DNA of 62,507 bases from Chryseobacterium elymi. GTDB taxonomy: Bacteria > Bacteroidota > Bacteroidia > Flavobacteriales > Weeksellaceae. Positions 16,682 through 26,482 of this stretch are shown here, piece by piece. The DNA lies in the NCBI RefSeq assembly GCF_003385495.1, contig NZ_QNUH01000021.1, positions 1-62,507 of the forward strand, given 5' to 3'. Positions within the stretch are counted from its first letter, which is position 1. Each line of letters begins with the position of its first letter. The notes beneath the pieces are model-generated. The model ran no database searches. It saw only the letters and a list, made by a program, of their open reading frames with translations, and was not told where the DNA came from. The position numbers and the translations under genes were made by a program.

Positions 16682-18268
16682 TTGAATATTAATTTTAAGC
16701 ATATAGTATCTCAGAAATCTATTTATATAGCAGTTCTGTCTACCTGTTTAATTGCTGCAGCCGCATTTGCCGTTCTGAGCGTTCTCATTACTCATGACAG
16801 CCGGAAAAACAATGAAGAATTTGCACGGAAGACATTTTTCCGGAAATACGAAACCATAGAAAAAGAATTCAGGAACATAGAAGACTATCAGTACCTGCTT
16901 AAGGCTTTAATCCAGAAAGACGGTCTGAAAAACTATAAAGAATATTCTTCCGTTTTAAACGATCTGAATAAAAAACGTAATCTGCTGCCTTACAGCTGGT
17001 ATTCCTATTATAGCCATACTTCGGGGGAATTTGTGAGCAGCAGCCCATTATCTTATCTCTTCAGAAAGAAAGAAAAGGAAGGGAAGTATATAAAAATAGA
17101 AAATAAGGGCTCCGGACATTTCAGTGATTTTCTCACCACCCGAAAAGACAGTGTGTATTGGGTAAGCTATGATTCTCTTGCGCTTCCCAACAAAGATCTG
17201 CTATATTACGGTTCTGCAGTAAGCCTGGATGATCTTCACGAATATTTCATTAATATAGATAAAACGCCCAATAATTATGCCTACATTTTCACCAAAGAAG
17301 GGGTCTGTATTACCCATCCTGAAAAGAAATATTTAGGCAGAAATATTTTTGAGTTTACCAATATTACACCCAAAGATACCTTAGCCCGCCAAACAAAAAC
17401 AGGATATACAGAAGAAAGTACGGTCTCCGAATATCTGGATGTAGACGTGACCCGCTTCATAAAACCTTTAAAGACCGATAATTTTGAAGGATATGCAGTT
17501 GTAAACCACGTCAATTTTCTGATTGATGAAAGCGTCAATAAAACAAAGACCTACACTGTTTATATCTTTCTGGCCGCTCTCTTTCTTATTGTAACTGTTT
17601 TTATACTGTTTCAAAGATCTACAGCTCTGGCGTACCGGGAAAAAGAAAAGATTCAGTCTGAAAAAAATCTCCTGTTGGTTGAAAATGAAAAAATGCACAA
17701 AGCAGAAGCCCTGAACCAACTCCAGCAGCTTAAAAATAACATCAATCCCCATTTTCTTTTCAATTCGCTGAATTCTCTTTACATGCTCATAGGGATCAAC
17801 AAAGAAAACGCGCAGAAATTTACCATGAACCTTTCCAGGATTTACCGGTATCTTATTGTGCCTCCCGGAGAAAACATAGTTTCTGTTGCGCAGGAAATCA
17901 GTTTTATTCGGCAGTATATGGATCTTTTGAAAAGCAGGTTTAATGAGGAACTTACTTTTGATCTCATCATCCATAACCCCCAAAGCCTGGAAAAACGGAT
18001 TCCGTATCTTTCCCTTCAGATGATCGTGGAAAATGCCATCAAGCACAATATCGCTACCATAGATCATCCGTTGAATATTATTATCACTGTTGAACATGAT
18101 GGTGTCAGTATCAAAAATACATGGCAGCCAAAGACTGAAGAAAATGTTCAAGGGGAGAAATTCGGAATTGATTATTTGAATCAGGTTTATAATTATTTTA
18201 AAAATAATTCTGTTAATATTTCAGTAGATGGTGAATATTTCATATGTTTTTTACCCTTATTGGAATAA
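16682..18268 (+). CDS. LytS-type sensor histidine kinase
   Basis: A 528-residue inner-membrane kinase. The TTG at 16682 is chosen as start because the first transmembrane helix (IYIAVLSTCLIAAAAFAVLS) begins a few codons later and no ATG precedes it in frame. An extracytoplasmic Cache-like sensor (~35-290) contains YAYIFTKEGVCITHP. A second helix (YTVYIFLAALFLIVTVFILF) leads to a His_kinase domain with the phospho-acceptor in NINPHFLFNSLNSLYM (His357) and an N box QMIVENAIKHNI. The later G box is degenerate (GEKFGIDYL). LytS-type kinases pair with LytTR regulators; the nearest one is at 25706, beyond the protease and SusCD genes. An ATG-started 17-codon frame at 16639-16692 overlaps this start and might affect translation. 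Confidence 0.85.
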   Translation: MNINFKHIVSQKSIYIAVLSTCLIAAAAFAVLSVLITHDSRKNNEEFARKTFFRKYETIEKEFRNIEDYQYLLKALIQKDGLKNYKEYSSVLNDLNKKRNLLPYSWYSYYSHTSGEFVSSSPLSYLFRKKEKEGKYIKIENKGSGHFSDFLTTRKDSVYWVSYDSLALPNKDLLYYGSAVSLDDLHEYFINIDKTPNNYAYIFTKEGVCITHPEKKYLGRNIFEFTNITPKDTLARQTKTGYTEESTVSEYLDVDVTRFIKPLKTDNFEGYAVVNHVNFLIDESVNKTKTYTVYIFLAALFLIVTVFILFQRSTALAYREKEKIQSEKNLLLVENEKMHKAEALNQLQQLKNNINPHFLFNSLNSLYMLIGINKENAQKFTMNLSRIYRYLIVPPGENIVSVAQEISFIRQYMDLLKSRFNEELTFDLIIHNPQSLEKRIPYLSLQMIVENAIKHNIATIDHPLNIIITVEHDGVSIKNTWQPKTEENVQGEKFGIDYLNQVYNYFKNNSVNISVDGEYFICFLPLLE

Positions 18269-18319
18269 AAAATGAAATCCACTCACTCCCAAAAATACAC
18301 CTCTCACTCCCTATTAATG

Positions 18320-18348
18320 TTGATATTATTTCTTTACCTATAGTTTTG
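18320..18348 (+). promoter_or_regulatory. Bacteroidota-type promoter for the protease-SusCD operon
   Basis: TAGTTTTG at 18341-18348 matches the TAnnTTTG -7 box, and TTG at 18320-18322 gives a -33 element with 18 nt between. It lies 34-52 nt before the protease start, so the operon can be expressed apart from the upstream kinase gene. Confidence 0.65.
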
Positions 18349-18399
18349 CGGGCAGAAACATGGGATATCTAATAATTTGGAATGAATAGGACTATTTTA

Positions 18400-20964
18400 A
18401 TGAAGAACTACAGGCTGGCACTGTACTTAGGACTGGCTTTAGCCTCACCGGCAGCACTTGCACAGAAAAAAGACACTTTAAAAACAGATAAAGAAAAATC
18501 AGAGAAAACAGATTCTTCATCAAAGAAGACAAAGAAAATTGATGATCTGATCAAAAAAGGGATTTACAAAAAAGGCCTTCTTAATACCATTCAGGTAAAA
18601 ACAGATGTATATTTTGAAATTCCCGATAGCCTGATGGGACGTCAGTTTCTGGTAGTCAATAAACTGTCACAGGTCCCGATGCAGGTAAACGAAGCCGGCC
18701 TGAATAAAGGAATGAACTATGAAAACAAAGTCATTTCCTTTCACCGGGACACCGTAGCTAAAAAAGTTTGGGTGAAAACTGTGGTTCCACAGGTATCATC
18801 ACCTAAAAATGACGCCATTACAAGATCTGTTAAAGATAACTTTTCAGAATCTGTGATTGAGGTTTTTGATATTGAAGCCCAAAACAGCGATTCTACCTCT
18901 GTAGCCATTAAAGTCAATAAAATCTTTGACGGAAATCAAAAAAGTTTCAATGATGTTCTGGCCAATGTAGGTCTTGGAGGATCCGTAAAATCAAGCCTTT
19001 CCTACATAGAAAAAGTAAAAACCTTTCCTCAGAACCTTGTAGTGAAGTCTCAACTGACGACATCCGTAAACGAAGGAGGCGTGGATCTGCCGGTAACCCT
19101 TGGAGTTACTACCAATCTCGTGTTGCTTTCCAAAATACCGATGCAGCCGAGAACAGCTGATTCAAGAGTCGGCTTTTTCAGTGAAAAGCACTGGACATTC
19201 AACGACCGTCAGCAGAAAATGGATGAAAAGCAGCTTATTACCAGATGGAGGCTTGAACCCAAAGATGAAGATAAAGAACGATACTTAAGAGGGGAGCTGG
19301 TAGAGCCTAAAAAACCGATTATTTATTACATAGACCCATCAACACCAAAACAATGGCGTGAAAAGATCATAGCAGGCGTCTATGACTGGCAGGCCGCTTT
19401 TGAAAAAGCAGGCTTTAAAAATGCCGTTATTGCCAAAATGCCTGATGAAAAAGATGAAGATTTTGATATTGACGATGTAAGATATTCTGTGATCACATAT
19501 GCTGCCTCACCTAAGGCCAATGCGATGGGGCCGTCGGTAGTGGATCCGAGAAGTGGTGAAATCATTGAATCGGATATCATATGGTGGCATAATGTGATGA
19601 CATCCCTTCAGGAATGGATGAGAATTCAGACAGGACCAATAGACCCAAAAGCCAGGGGAAATACATTCAGTGATGAACATATGGGAGAAGCGATCCGCTT
19701 TGTATCCTCCCATGAAGTAGGGCATACCTTTGGATTGAAGCACAATATGGGAGCGTCTTTCGCATTCCCTGTAGAGTCGCTTCGTTCAAAAGAATTCACT
19801 GATAAAATGGGAGGAACTGCACCTTCTATCATGGATTATGCGCGTTACAATTATGTCGCTCAGCCGGAAGATGGAGTTACAGCGATCACTCCAAAAATCG
19901 GAGTCTATGATAAATACGCTATTGAATGGGGCTACCGTTGGTATCCGGACGAAATATCCGAGAAAAAGGGACTTAAGAATTTAATCGAAAAACATCAGGA
20001 TGATCCCATGTATTTCTATGGAGAACAGCAGAGTTACCTGGAAACCATAGATCCCCGCTCACAGTCTGAAGATCTGGGTGATGATGCCATGAAAGCCGGT
20101 GAATACGGGATCAGAAATTTAAAGATCGTTGTAAAAAATATTTTGACATGGACTTATGAAGACGGGAAAAGCTATACAGATGCTGGAAAGCTGTACCTGG
20201 GAGCAATAGGACAGTGGGATCTCTACACAGGTCATGTTATGGCCAATGTAGGAGGTATTTACCTGAATCAGACGGTTTTTGGCAGCAATAAAAAAGCCTA
20301 TGAGGCAGTACCTGCTGAAACCCAGAAAAGAGCAGTAGATTATCTTATTAAAAATGCAATACAACTTCCGGAGTGGCTGTTCTTCAATCCGATTTCAGAG
20401 AAAACCTACCCGGTTAAAAACTCACCGATGGGACCGTTCGAGCAGACTCCGTACACTTTAGCAAGAGGAATGCAGTATGGGAATATTTACTCCCTGTTTA
20501 TGGATGACCGACTGCTCAGAATGATCGAAAATGAATTAAAACATGAAGTTTCCGGTTCAAAAGAAGAAATCTACACCGTAGAAAATTTATTCAATCAGGT
20601 TCGCGCGGCCATTTTCAGCAAAAAAGGAAGTTTAACCATCCTTGAAAAAATGACCCAGAAAAATTATGTAGATGCCCTAATCGTTTCTGTCAATAAATTA
20701 TTTGAAAAAACAGCAGTCAAAGCTTTAAAGGTTGAAAATACGCTGAACGTTCCGATGATCTGCAACTTCCATGGAGAAGATTACGGTCTTAGAAATATCA
20801 ACTATTCATCCATGAAAAGAGTATCTGAAGTAACCACTTATAAAAGAGCAGAACTCCAGAAAGTACTGAACTTACTATATAAAACTAACAATAAAGGAGA
20901 TGAAGCTTCCAGGGCTCATTACGCAGACTTGATCATCCGGATAAAAGAGGCTTTAAACAAATAA
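18400..20964 (+). CDS. Secreted zinc metalloprotease (DUF5117/DUF5118 type)
   Basis: An 855-residue protein from ATG 18400, which gives the signal peptide MKNYRLALYLGLALASPAALAQ; an in-frame ATG at 18382 is the alternative. A Lys/Ser-rich linker follows, then the large N-terminal domains. The zinc site is HEVGHTFGLKHN (His438, Glu439, His442, His448), the extended HExxHxxGxxH motif of metzincins. SIMDYARYN downstream is the likely Met-turn. The family is common in Bacteroidota and is often annotated as zinc-dependent metalloprotease. The gene sits 6 nt before the SusC gene, so the enzyme probably acts on a protein that the transporter then takes up, or processes a surface partner. Substrate unknown. 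Confidence 0.85.
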   Translation: MKNYRLALYLGLALASPAALAQKKDTLKTDKEKSEKTDSSSKKTKKIDDLIKKGIYKKGLLNTIQVKTDVYFEIPDSLMGRQFLVVNKLSQVPMQVNEAGLNKGMNYENKVISFHRDTVAKKVWVKTVVPQVSSPKNDAITRSVKDNFSESVIEVFDIEAQNSDSTSVAIKVNKIFDGNQKSFNDVLANVGLGGSVKSSLSYIEKVKTFPQNLVVKSQLTTSVNEGGVDLPVTLGVTTNLVLLSKIPMQPRTADSRVGFFSEKHWTFNDRQQKMDEKQLITRWRLEPKDEDKERYLRGELVEPKKPIIYYIDPSTPKQWREKIIAGVYDWQAAFEKAGFKNAVIAKMPDEKDEDFDIDDVRYSVITYAASPKANAMGPSVVDPRSGEIIESDIIWWHNVMTSLQEWMRIQTGPIDPKARGNTFSDEHMGEAIRFVSSHEVGHTFGLKHNMGASFAFPVESLRSKEFTDKMGGTAPSIMDYARYNYVAQPEDGVTAITPKIGVYDKYAIEWGYRWYPDEISEKKGLKNLIEKHQDDPMYFYGEQQSYLETIDPRSQSEDLGDDAMKAGEYGIRNLKIVVKNILTWTYEDGKSYTDAGKLYLGAIGQWDLYTGHVMANVGGIYLNQTVFGSNKKAYEAVPAETQKRAVDYLIKNAIQLPEWLFFNPISEKTYPVKNSPMGPFEQTPYTLARGMQYGNIYSLFMDDRLLRMIENELKHEVSGSKEEIYTVENLFNQVRAAIFSKKGSLTILEKMTQKNYVDALIVSVNKLFEKTAVKALKVENTLNVPMICNFHGEDYGLRNINYSSMKRVSEVTTYKRAELQKVLNLLYKTNNKGDEASRAHYADLIIRIKEALNK

Positions 20965-20970
20965 TCAGCT

Positions 20971-23900
20971 ATGAAAAAAACTCTAATACTTTTACCTCTT
21001 TTGGCAGCTCAGATTGCGTTGGCCCAGGAAAAGAAAACTATTACAGGAAAAATTGAAGACGAAAATACCTCTGGTGTTATTGTGGGAGCATCTGTAAAAA
21101 TAGAAACACAGTCCGTTTCCACCAAAACTGACCTTGAAGGAATTATTGAAAGCGTATCAGTAGGTACGGTAACCGATAAAAACGGAATATTCATCCTTGA
21201 AATTCCTGCAGATACCAAGTCTGTACTGATCAGCTATCCCGGCTATGAATCCAGGATTATTCAGATCAGTGAAGATAAGACTAACTATACAGTAAGACTG
21301 ATTCCTGAAGTTTCAGACAAAAATAAAATTCAGGAAGTCATCATTACCGGATACCAGAAAATTGAAAAACGCAAGCAGACTTCTGCCGTTTCAACGGTAA
21401 AGATGGATAATATCAGCCAGGCCGGTGTTGCCAGTGTGGATCAGATGATGGCAGGACAGATTGCCGGAGTTGTGGTAACACCGGAAACAGGAGCTCCGGG
21501 AAGCCCTGCAAAAATCAGAATCCGGGGAACAGCTTCCCTTTCCGGTCCACAGGATCCGTTATGGGTAGTTGACGGTCTTCCGTTAGAAGGAAATGACGTT
21601 CCTAATTTCAGTGATAAAGATAATATTGACCAGCTTCAGAATTTTTCTATTGCCGGACTTAATCCTAATGATATTGAAGATATTACCATCCTGAAAGATG
21701 CAGCAGCTACAGCCATTTATGGAGCCAGAGCTGCAAACGGTGTGATTTCCATTACGACGAAAAAAGGAAAGAAAGGAGCGATGAAGCTGAACTTTTCAGC
21801 AGATACTTTCGTAACGGCACGTCCAGATTTCGGCAGACTGAATTTGTTGAATGCCTCAGAAAAAGTTGATCTTGAATTAATGCTTGCCAGCCGTGCTGAC
21901 CTGACTTATCGTGCCGATAAAGGAGAGGTCATGAGAATTTTAATGAAAAACAGTCAGCTTGATACCTTCAGAAACGGAGGTTTGGGTGCACTGAATACCT
22001 TTACCCGTCAGCAGATCGATGGTTTAAGAAATAACAATACAGATTGGGGGAAACTGTTGTATAGAAATGCCATCAACAAGCAATACGGATTAAGCCTTTC
22101 AGGAGGCAGCGACCGTTCGGATTATTACTTCTCCCTGGGGTATTATGATGAAGAAGGAACAACGATAGGAACCGGCTTTAAACGCTATAACCTGACTTTA
22201 AAGAACAATTATAAAATAAGTGATAAGCTGAATGCAGGAATCTCTGTTTTTGGAACACACAGCGAACGTAAATCGTTTGTAACGGATGCCGATGCTTCCA
22301 TCAGCCCGATAAATTATTCAAGAAACGCTAATCCTTACCTTACGCCTTACAATGCAGACGGAAGCTACAGGTATGATCAGGATATTGATGGTTTCGAGAA
22401 CAGGTATATCCCTTTCAACTTCCTGGAAGAAAGGAATAATACAAGCTATACGCTGAAAAACCTATCATTAAAAGCCATCTTCGATTTAGAATATAAAATA
22501 ACAAAAGACCTGAAAATTACCTCGCAGTTGGGAATGCAGTACGACAGCAATAAAACTGAGAAATTTGCTGCCGGAAACACCTACTTTACAAGAAAGATGA
22601 AAGAAGGGACACGCTATTACAAAGATGGCGCGTACCGTTACTTTCTGCCCGACGGAGGAGTGAAACAAAACTGGGATAACGATTTTTTTCAATACAACTG
22701 GAAATTGCAGGCAGCCTACAGCACAAAGATCAATTCCGTACATGAAATTGATTTGATGGCCGGAACGGAGATCCGTAAAACCGATGATAATACTACCGTA
22801 ACCAGAGCTTTCGGCTATGACAGCATTACCAGAAGAGCGACGGCGATCGTTTTCCCGACTTCAAGTTTTGCAGCTGAAAGAAGATATGAAACTTACCGCG
22901 AAATGCCGCCAATCGAAAATGCATATGCATCCATGTTTGCAACGGCTTCTTATACATACGACCAGAAATATACTTTCTTCGGAAGTATGAGGTATGACGG
23001 AACGAACTTATTCGGAGTTAATAAAAAATATAAATACCTGCCGATATGGGCCGTTTCAGGTTCATGGTTAGTGACTAAAGAAAACTTCATGAAAGATTTT
23101 ACGGCTGTTTCCAACCTTAGACTGAGAGCTTCCTATGGTCTGCAGGGAAATATAGACCGTAACACATCGCCATTCTTTATCGGGGAATATTTTGATGCTA
23201 CTATTCTTCCGGGAAATAAAGAGAATATTATTAACGTGATCAGTCCGCCCAATGATAAGCTTCGCTGGGAAAAAACAACCAACACAAACCTTGGTCTTGA
23301 TTTGGGAATGCTGAAAAACAGAATCAGTCTTACCGCAGATGTCTACAGCAGAAAGGGGACGGATATGATCAGTATGAAAGAGACGCCGCTCGAAACCGGG
23401 TTTGAATATACGATGATGAACTGGGGAAGCTTGACCAACAAAGGTTTCGAATTGGCGTTATCTACCAGAAATATAGATAAGGAAAATTTCAAATGGACAA
23501 CTACCATCAATTTCGCACATAATAAAAGCAGAGTACTTAGTGAGCAGCCACGTGACAATGCTTTGCTTCCTTCCAGAGAAGGACTTCCTGTAAACGCCGT
23601 ATTTGCTTTGAAAACAGCAGGACTGGATGAAAACGGAAACCCTATGTTCTGGAAAGGAAATGAAAAAGTAAGCGCTGAAGATTTCTTTAAATTATATGAT
23701 GTCTATGCAGACTTCCTGCCGGGCCAGCTGGTAGATACCAAACTTTCCAATGCTGAACTGAGAGGCCTTTTCACCTATGTGGGAGACAGAGACCCGAAGT
23801 TTACCGGAGGAATTATCAATACCTTCAAAGTACGGAACTTTGACCTGACGATTTCTGCAGCTTTCAATCTGAAGCAGACTGTGATGCAGACCCCTTCTTA

Positions 23901-24300
23901 CCGTGGAATGGATCTGGACAGAGGAAGAAACTATACCAAAGATATTTACCAGGCAGGGACTACACTTCCGGGAATTACCAGTCCCGATATGGAATCCAAT
24001 CCGGGATGGATGGCCAATAAATGGTTTGCCGATAACCGGTCCAATGCCTACAGCCTTCTGGATGTATGGGCAAAAGAGATCAGCTATGTAAGGATCAGCA
24101 GTATCCGTTTAGGATATACGCTCCCGAAAGAATTTACGAATCCCATGGGAATCTCCAGCCTCAGACTAAGTGTTGAAGGCCGTAACCTGTTTGTTTTCAG
24201 TAATGGATATAAAGGGTATTTTGATCCTGAAACCTATGGTAATATTTACGCGCAGCCTATTACCAAGTCTGTTACCGTAGGATTTAATGTTTCTTTTTAA
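20971..24300 (+). CDS. SusC/RagA-type TonB-linked outer-membrane transporter
   Basis: An 1109-residue outer-membrane protein with signal peptide MKKTLILLPLLAAQIALAQ. A CarboxypepD_reg-like domain (~22-110) is longer than usual in its first half. A TonB-box/plug region follows (IQEVIITGYQKIEKRKQTSA, then DQMMAGQIAGVVVTP, IRIRGTASLSG, PLWVVDGLPLEGN, DITILKDAAATAIYGARAAN), then a ~850-residue beta-barrel ending in the aromatic TVGFNVSF. The SusC signature is clear. It pairs with the SusD gene 11 nt downstream. No glycoside hydrolase is nearby; the neighbouring protease points to peptide or protein substrates (inference). Confidence 0.93.
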   Translation: MKKTLILLPLLAAQIALAQEKKTITGKIEDENTSGVIVGASVKIETQSVSTKTDLEGIIESVSVGTVTDKNGIFILEIPADTKSVLISYPGYESRIIQISEDKTNYTVRLIPEVSDKNKIQEVIITGYQKIEKRKQTSAVSTVKMDNISQAGVASVDQMMAGQIAGVVVTPETGAPGSPAKIRIRGTASLSGPQDPLWVVDGLPLEGNDVPNFSDKDNIDQLQNFSIAGLNPNDIEDITILKDAAATAIYGARAANGVISITTKKGKKGAMKLNFSADTFVTARPDFGRLNLLNASEKVDLELMLASRADLTYRADKGEVMRILMKNSQLDTFRNGGLGALNTFTRQQIDGLRNNNTDWGKLLYRNAINKQYGLSLSGGSDRSDYYFSLGYYDEEGTTIGTGFKRYNLTLKNNYKISDKLNAGISVFGTHSERKSFVTDADASISPINYSRNANPYLTPYNADGSYRYDQDIDGFENRYIPFNFLEERNNTSYTLKNLSLKAIFDLEYKITKDLKITSQLGMQYDSNKTEKFAAGNTYFTRKMKEGTRYYKDGAYRYFLPDGGVKQNWDNDFFQYNWKLQAAYSTKINSVHEIDLMAGTEIRKTDDNTTVTRAFGYDSITRRATAIVFPTSSFAAERRYETYREMPPIENAYASMFATASYTYDQKYTFFGSMRYDGTNLFGVNKKYKYLPIWAVSGSWLVTKENFMKDFTAVSNLRLRASYGLQGNIDRNTSPFFIGEYFDATILPGNKENIINVISPPNDKLRWEKTTNTNLGLDLGMLKNRISLTADVYSRKGTDMISMKETPLETGFEYTMMNWGSLTNKGFELALSTRNIDKENFKWTTTINFAHNKSRVLSEQPRDNALLPSREGLPVNAVFALKTAGLDENGNPMFWKGNEKVSAEDFFKLYDVYADFLPGQLVDTKLSNAELRGLFTYVGDRDPKFTGGIINTFKVRNFDLTISAAFNLKQTVMQTPSYRGMDLDRGRNYTKDIYQAGTTLPGITSPDMESNPGWMANKWFADNRSNAYSLLDVWAKEISYVRISSIRLGYTLPKEFTNPMGISSLRLSVEGRNLFVFSNGYKGYFDPETYGNIYAQPITKSVTVGFNVSF

Positions 24301-24311
24301 AACTTGAAAAA

Positions 24312-25631
24312 ATGAGAAAAATAACAACATTCATTGCACTTGCCGTATTAAGCTTTTCCAGTATCGGGTGCGATCGTTTTTTAGATATACAGCCTGAAGG
24401 GAAAATCATTCCCGTAACCGTTGAAGACTACCGTAAAGTGCTTACGTCTGCCTATTCAAAATATCCTGCTCACAAGTCCCTAACGGCCCTTCGTACCGAT
24501 GAGGTGAGTATAGATGAAAATAGTACTGATTTCATTGCTTATCGTGAAATAGCCATGTGGAAAGATGCAAATACAGATCAGGCAACTACAGAATTTCCAT
24601 GGGTAAGCTTTTATTCCGTCAATTTTTACCTGAATCAGATCATCAATGAAGGAAGCAAAACAATGGCCGATTCTCCTGAAAAGAGCCAGATTTTGGCAGA
24701 GGCTTATGCTCTTCGTGCCTATGTCTATTTTGATATGGTGAACTTATACGGAAAACCATACAACAGTGCTACGGCATCTGCAGACAGAGGAGTGCCGATC
24801 AGTCTCGAAATCGATCTTGAGCAGGTATTGAAGCCTTCATCCGTACAGGAAGTCTATAACCAGATTCACACAGATATGGAAAAAGCAGAAGGGTTGATGG
24901 TCGAGGAAAAACATCCGTCCGGAGTCCATTATAGATTTTCAAAAGTTGCCTTGAAGGCACTTCAGGCCAGAACAGCTCTTTATCAGGGCGACTGGAACAA
25001 GGCTTTAAGTTATGCAGACCAGGTGCTTGCCGTAAAAGGAGATTTGAGCAATTTGAATACAGCCACTACAGCACCCAATCATTATGCTTCCATAGAATCT
25101 ATCCTGGCTTTGGATAATGCAATGAACAGTTCCGTACAGAATTTATCTTTTGCCACTCCGGAACTGATTTCAAAATATAATAGTGCTACAGACAAAAGAT
25201 TTGGACTTTACTTTGAAAAAAGCGGAAGCAAATACAAAGTCATCAAAGGAGGAAGCTCAGATTTCAGAGTGTCTTTCAGAACGGCGGAAATGTATTTTAT
25301 CAAATCCGAAGCATTATTGAAGCTGAACAGGCTGAGTGAGGCCAAAGAAACTCTGCTTAAAGTTTTAAAGAACAGATATAATCCGGAAGGATATGCAGCA
25401 GTTCAGAGCACCATCAACCCAATGAACAGCTCAGATTTCATGAATTATATTCTGGATGAGAGATTCAGAGAATTTGCATTGGAAGGGCATCGCTGGTACG
25501 ATTTAAGACGTGCAGACCAGAAAAAAATCATTCATATTGTCAACGGTGCGGAATATATTCTGCAGCAGAATGATGTGAGATACACGATAGAGTTTCCGAT
25601 GAGTGCAAAAAAGAACAATCCATTTTTGTAA
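24312..25631 (+). CDS. SusD/RagB-type surface lipoprotein
   Basis: A 439-residue lipoprotein. The lipobox SSIGC places the lipidated Cys at residue 20. The N-terminal DRFLDIQPEGKIIPVTVEDY is typical of the family (the 'FLD-P' block). Helical TPR-like parts (ILAEAYALRAYVYFDMVNLY) and the conserved C-terminal section (ILDERFREFALEGHRWYDLR) complete the SusD pattern. At 439 residues it is slightly shorter than many. It caps the SusC barrel and binds the ligand at the surface. It is the last gene of the operon, followed by a terminator. Confidence 0.93.
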   Translation: MRKITTFIALAVLSFSSIGCDRFLDIQPEGKIIPVTVEDYRKVLTSAYSKYPAHKSLTALRTDEVSIDENSTDFIAYREIAMWKDANTDQATTEFPWVSFYSVNFYLNQIINEGSKTMADSPEKSQILAEAYALRAYVYFDMVNLYGKPYNSATASADRGVPISLEIDLEQVLKPSSVQEVYNQIHTDMEKAEGLMVEEKHPSGVHYRFSKVALKALQARTALYQGDWNKALSYADQVLAVKGDLSNLNTATTAPNHYASIESILALDNAMNSSVQNLSFATPELISKYNSATDKRFGLYFEKSGSKYKVIKGGSSDFRVSFRTAEMYFIKSEALLKLNRLSEAKETLLKVLKNRYNPEGYAAVQSTINPMNSSDFMNYILDERFREFALEGHRWYDLRRADQKKIIHIVNGAEYILQQNDVRYTIEFPMSAKKNNPFL

Positions 25632-25653
25632 AACATTCATACAGCAAACCCTT

Positions 25654-25689
25654 AAACCGCTTGAACGTAATAGTTTTAGCGGTTTTTTT
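25654..25689 (+). terminator. Rho-independent terminator after SusD
   Basis: AAACCGCT (25654-25661) pairs with AGCGGTTT (25678-25685), followed by TTTT. It lies 23 nt past the SusD stop and immediately upstream of the response-regulator promoter box, so the regulator is likely a separate transcription unit. Confidence 0.85.
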
Positions 25690-25690
25690 G

Positions 25691-25698
25691 TACTTTTG
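25691..25698 (+). promoter_or_regulatory. -7 box for the LytTR regulator gene
   Basis: TACTTTTG matches TAnnTTTG exactly and ends 7 nt before ATG 25706, which predicts a transcript with almost no 5' leader. A clear -33 TTTG at the right spacing was not seen; the terminator occupies that space. Confidence 0.5.
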
Positions 25699-25705
25699 TA
25701 ATGTT

Positions 25706-26470
25706 ATGAAAATCGCCATTATAGAAGATGAATTGCTGGCTGTTAATTATCTTAAAGATTTATTGGATAAACAAAGCGTAGTTCCTGTTACAGAAACTGT
25801 GATTCTCCGTTCAAAAAAACAGGCCATAGACTTCTTCGAAAACCATTCGGCGGATCTTATCTTTATGGATATTCATCTGGGAGATGGGATGAGCCTGGAG
25901 ATTTTCGAACAGGTGGAACTCTTTATACCCATTATTTTTATCACTGCATTTGATGAATATGCGATACGGGTTTTCAGACATTTTACCATAGATTATCTTC
26001 TGAAACCTTTTGAAGAGAATGATTTGCATCAGGCGTTACAGAAATTCATCTCCATAAGATCCAATTTTGATCCTGAGCCTGTTTTACGGTCTATTTCCAC
26101 CTTACGTCAGGCCGGAAATCCAGGAAAGATGAATCATTTTATGGTGCGCGAAGGAAATAAGCTGAAGACAATAGATGAGCATAATACCGCTTACTTTTTT
26201 GCTTCGGGAAAATACCTTTTTATCACGACGATGGACAACCAGACCTATATTTATGATGATACCATTAAAGATATCATCCACAAACTGAATCCGGAACTTT
26301 TTTTTAAAATCAACCGTAAGTTTATTATTAATAAAAATGCAATTGTTGAGATCATTAAGCATTCCAGCCAGAAAGTGGAATTAAAGCTTTCTCCGGCTCC
26401 TGAAATCAATTCAGATGTATTTATCAGCAAAAGACAGATCACAGAATGCTTAAGCTGGATGAAAAGCTGA
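25706..26470 (+). CDS. LytTR-family response regulator
   Basis: 254 residues from ATG 25706; the frame upstream starts with TTG inside the SusD terminator and is discarded. The receiver domain (~1-115) has the acidic pair in IIEDE, phospho-acceptor Asp55 in LIFMDIHLGDG, a conserved T (ITAF) and Lys in YLLKPF. The C-terminal LytTR DNA-binding domain (~140-250) includes NKLKTIDEHNTAYFFASGKY, FFKINRKFIINKNAI and VFISKRQI. It is the probable partner of the LytS-type kinase at 16682; the two flank the protease-SusCD genes they may control. Confidence 0.9.
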   Translation: MKIAIIEDELLAVNYLKDLLDKQSVVPVTETVILRSKKQAIDFFENHSADLIFMDIHLGDGMSLEIFEQVELFIPIIFITAFDEYAIRVFRHFTIDYLLKPFEENDLHQALQKFISIRSNFDPEPVLRSISTLRQAGNPGKMNHFMVREGNKLKTIDEHNTAYFFASGKYLFITTMDNQTYIYDDTIKDIIHKLNPELFFKINRKFIINKNAIVEIIKHSSQKVELKLSPAPEINSDVFISKRQITECLSWMKS

Positions 26471-26482
26471 TCATAAATATTG

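Noticed and set aside
17468..18151. 227-codon open frame on the minus strand inside the LytS kinase gene
   Set aside because: It lies opposite the strongly conserved kinase domain, has a composition typical of antisense frames and no start context.
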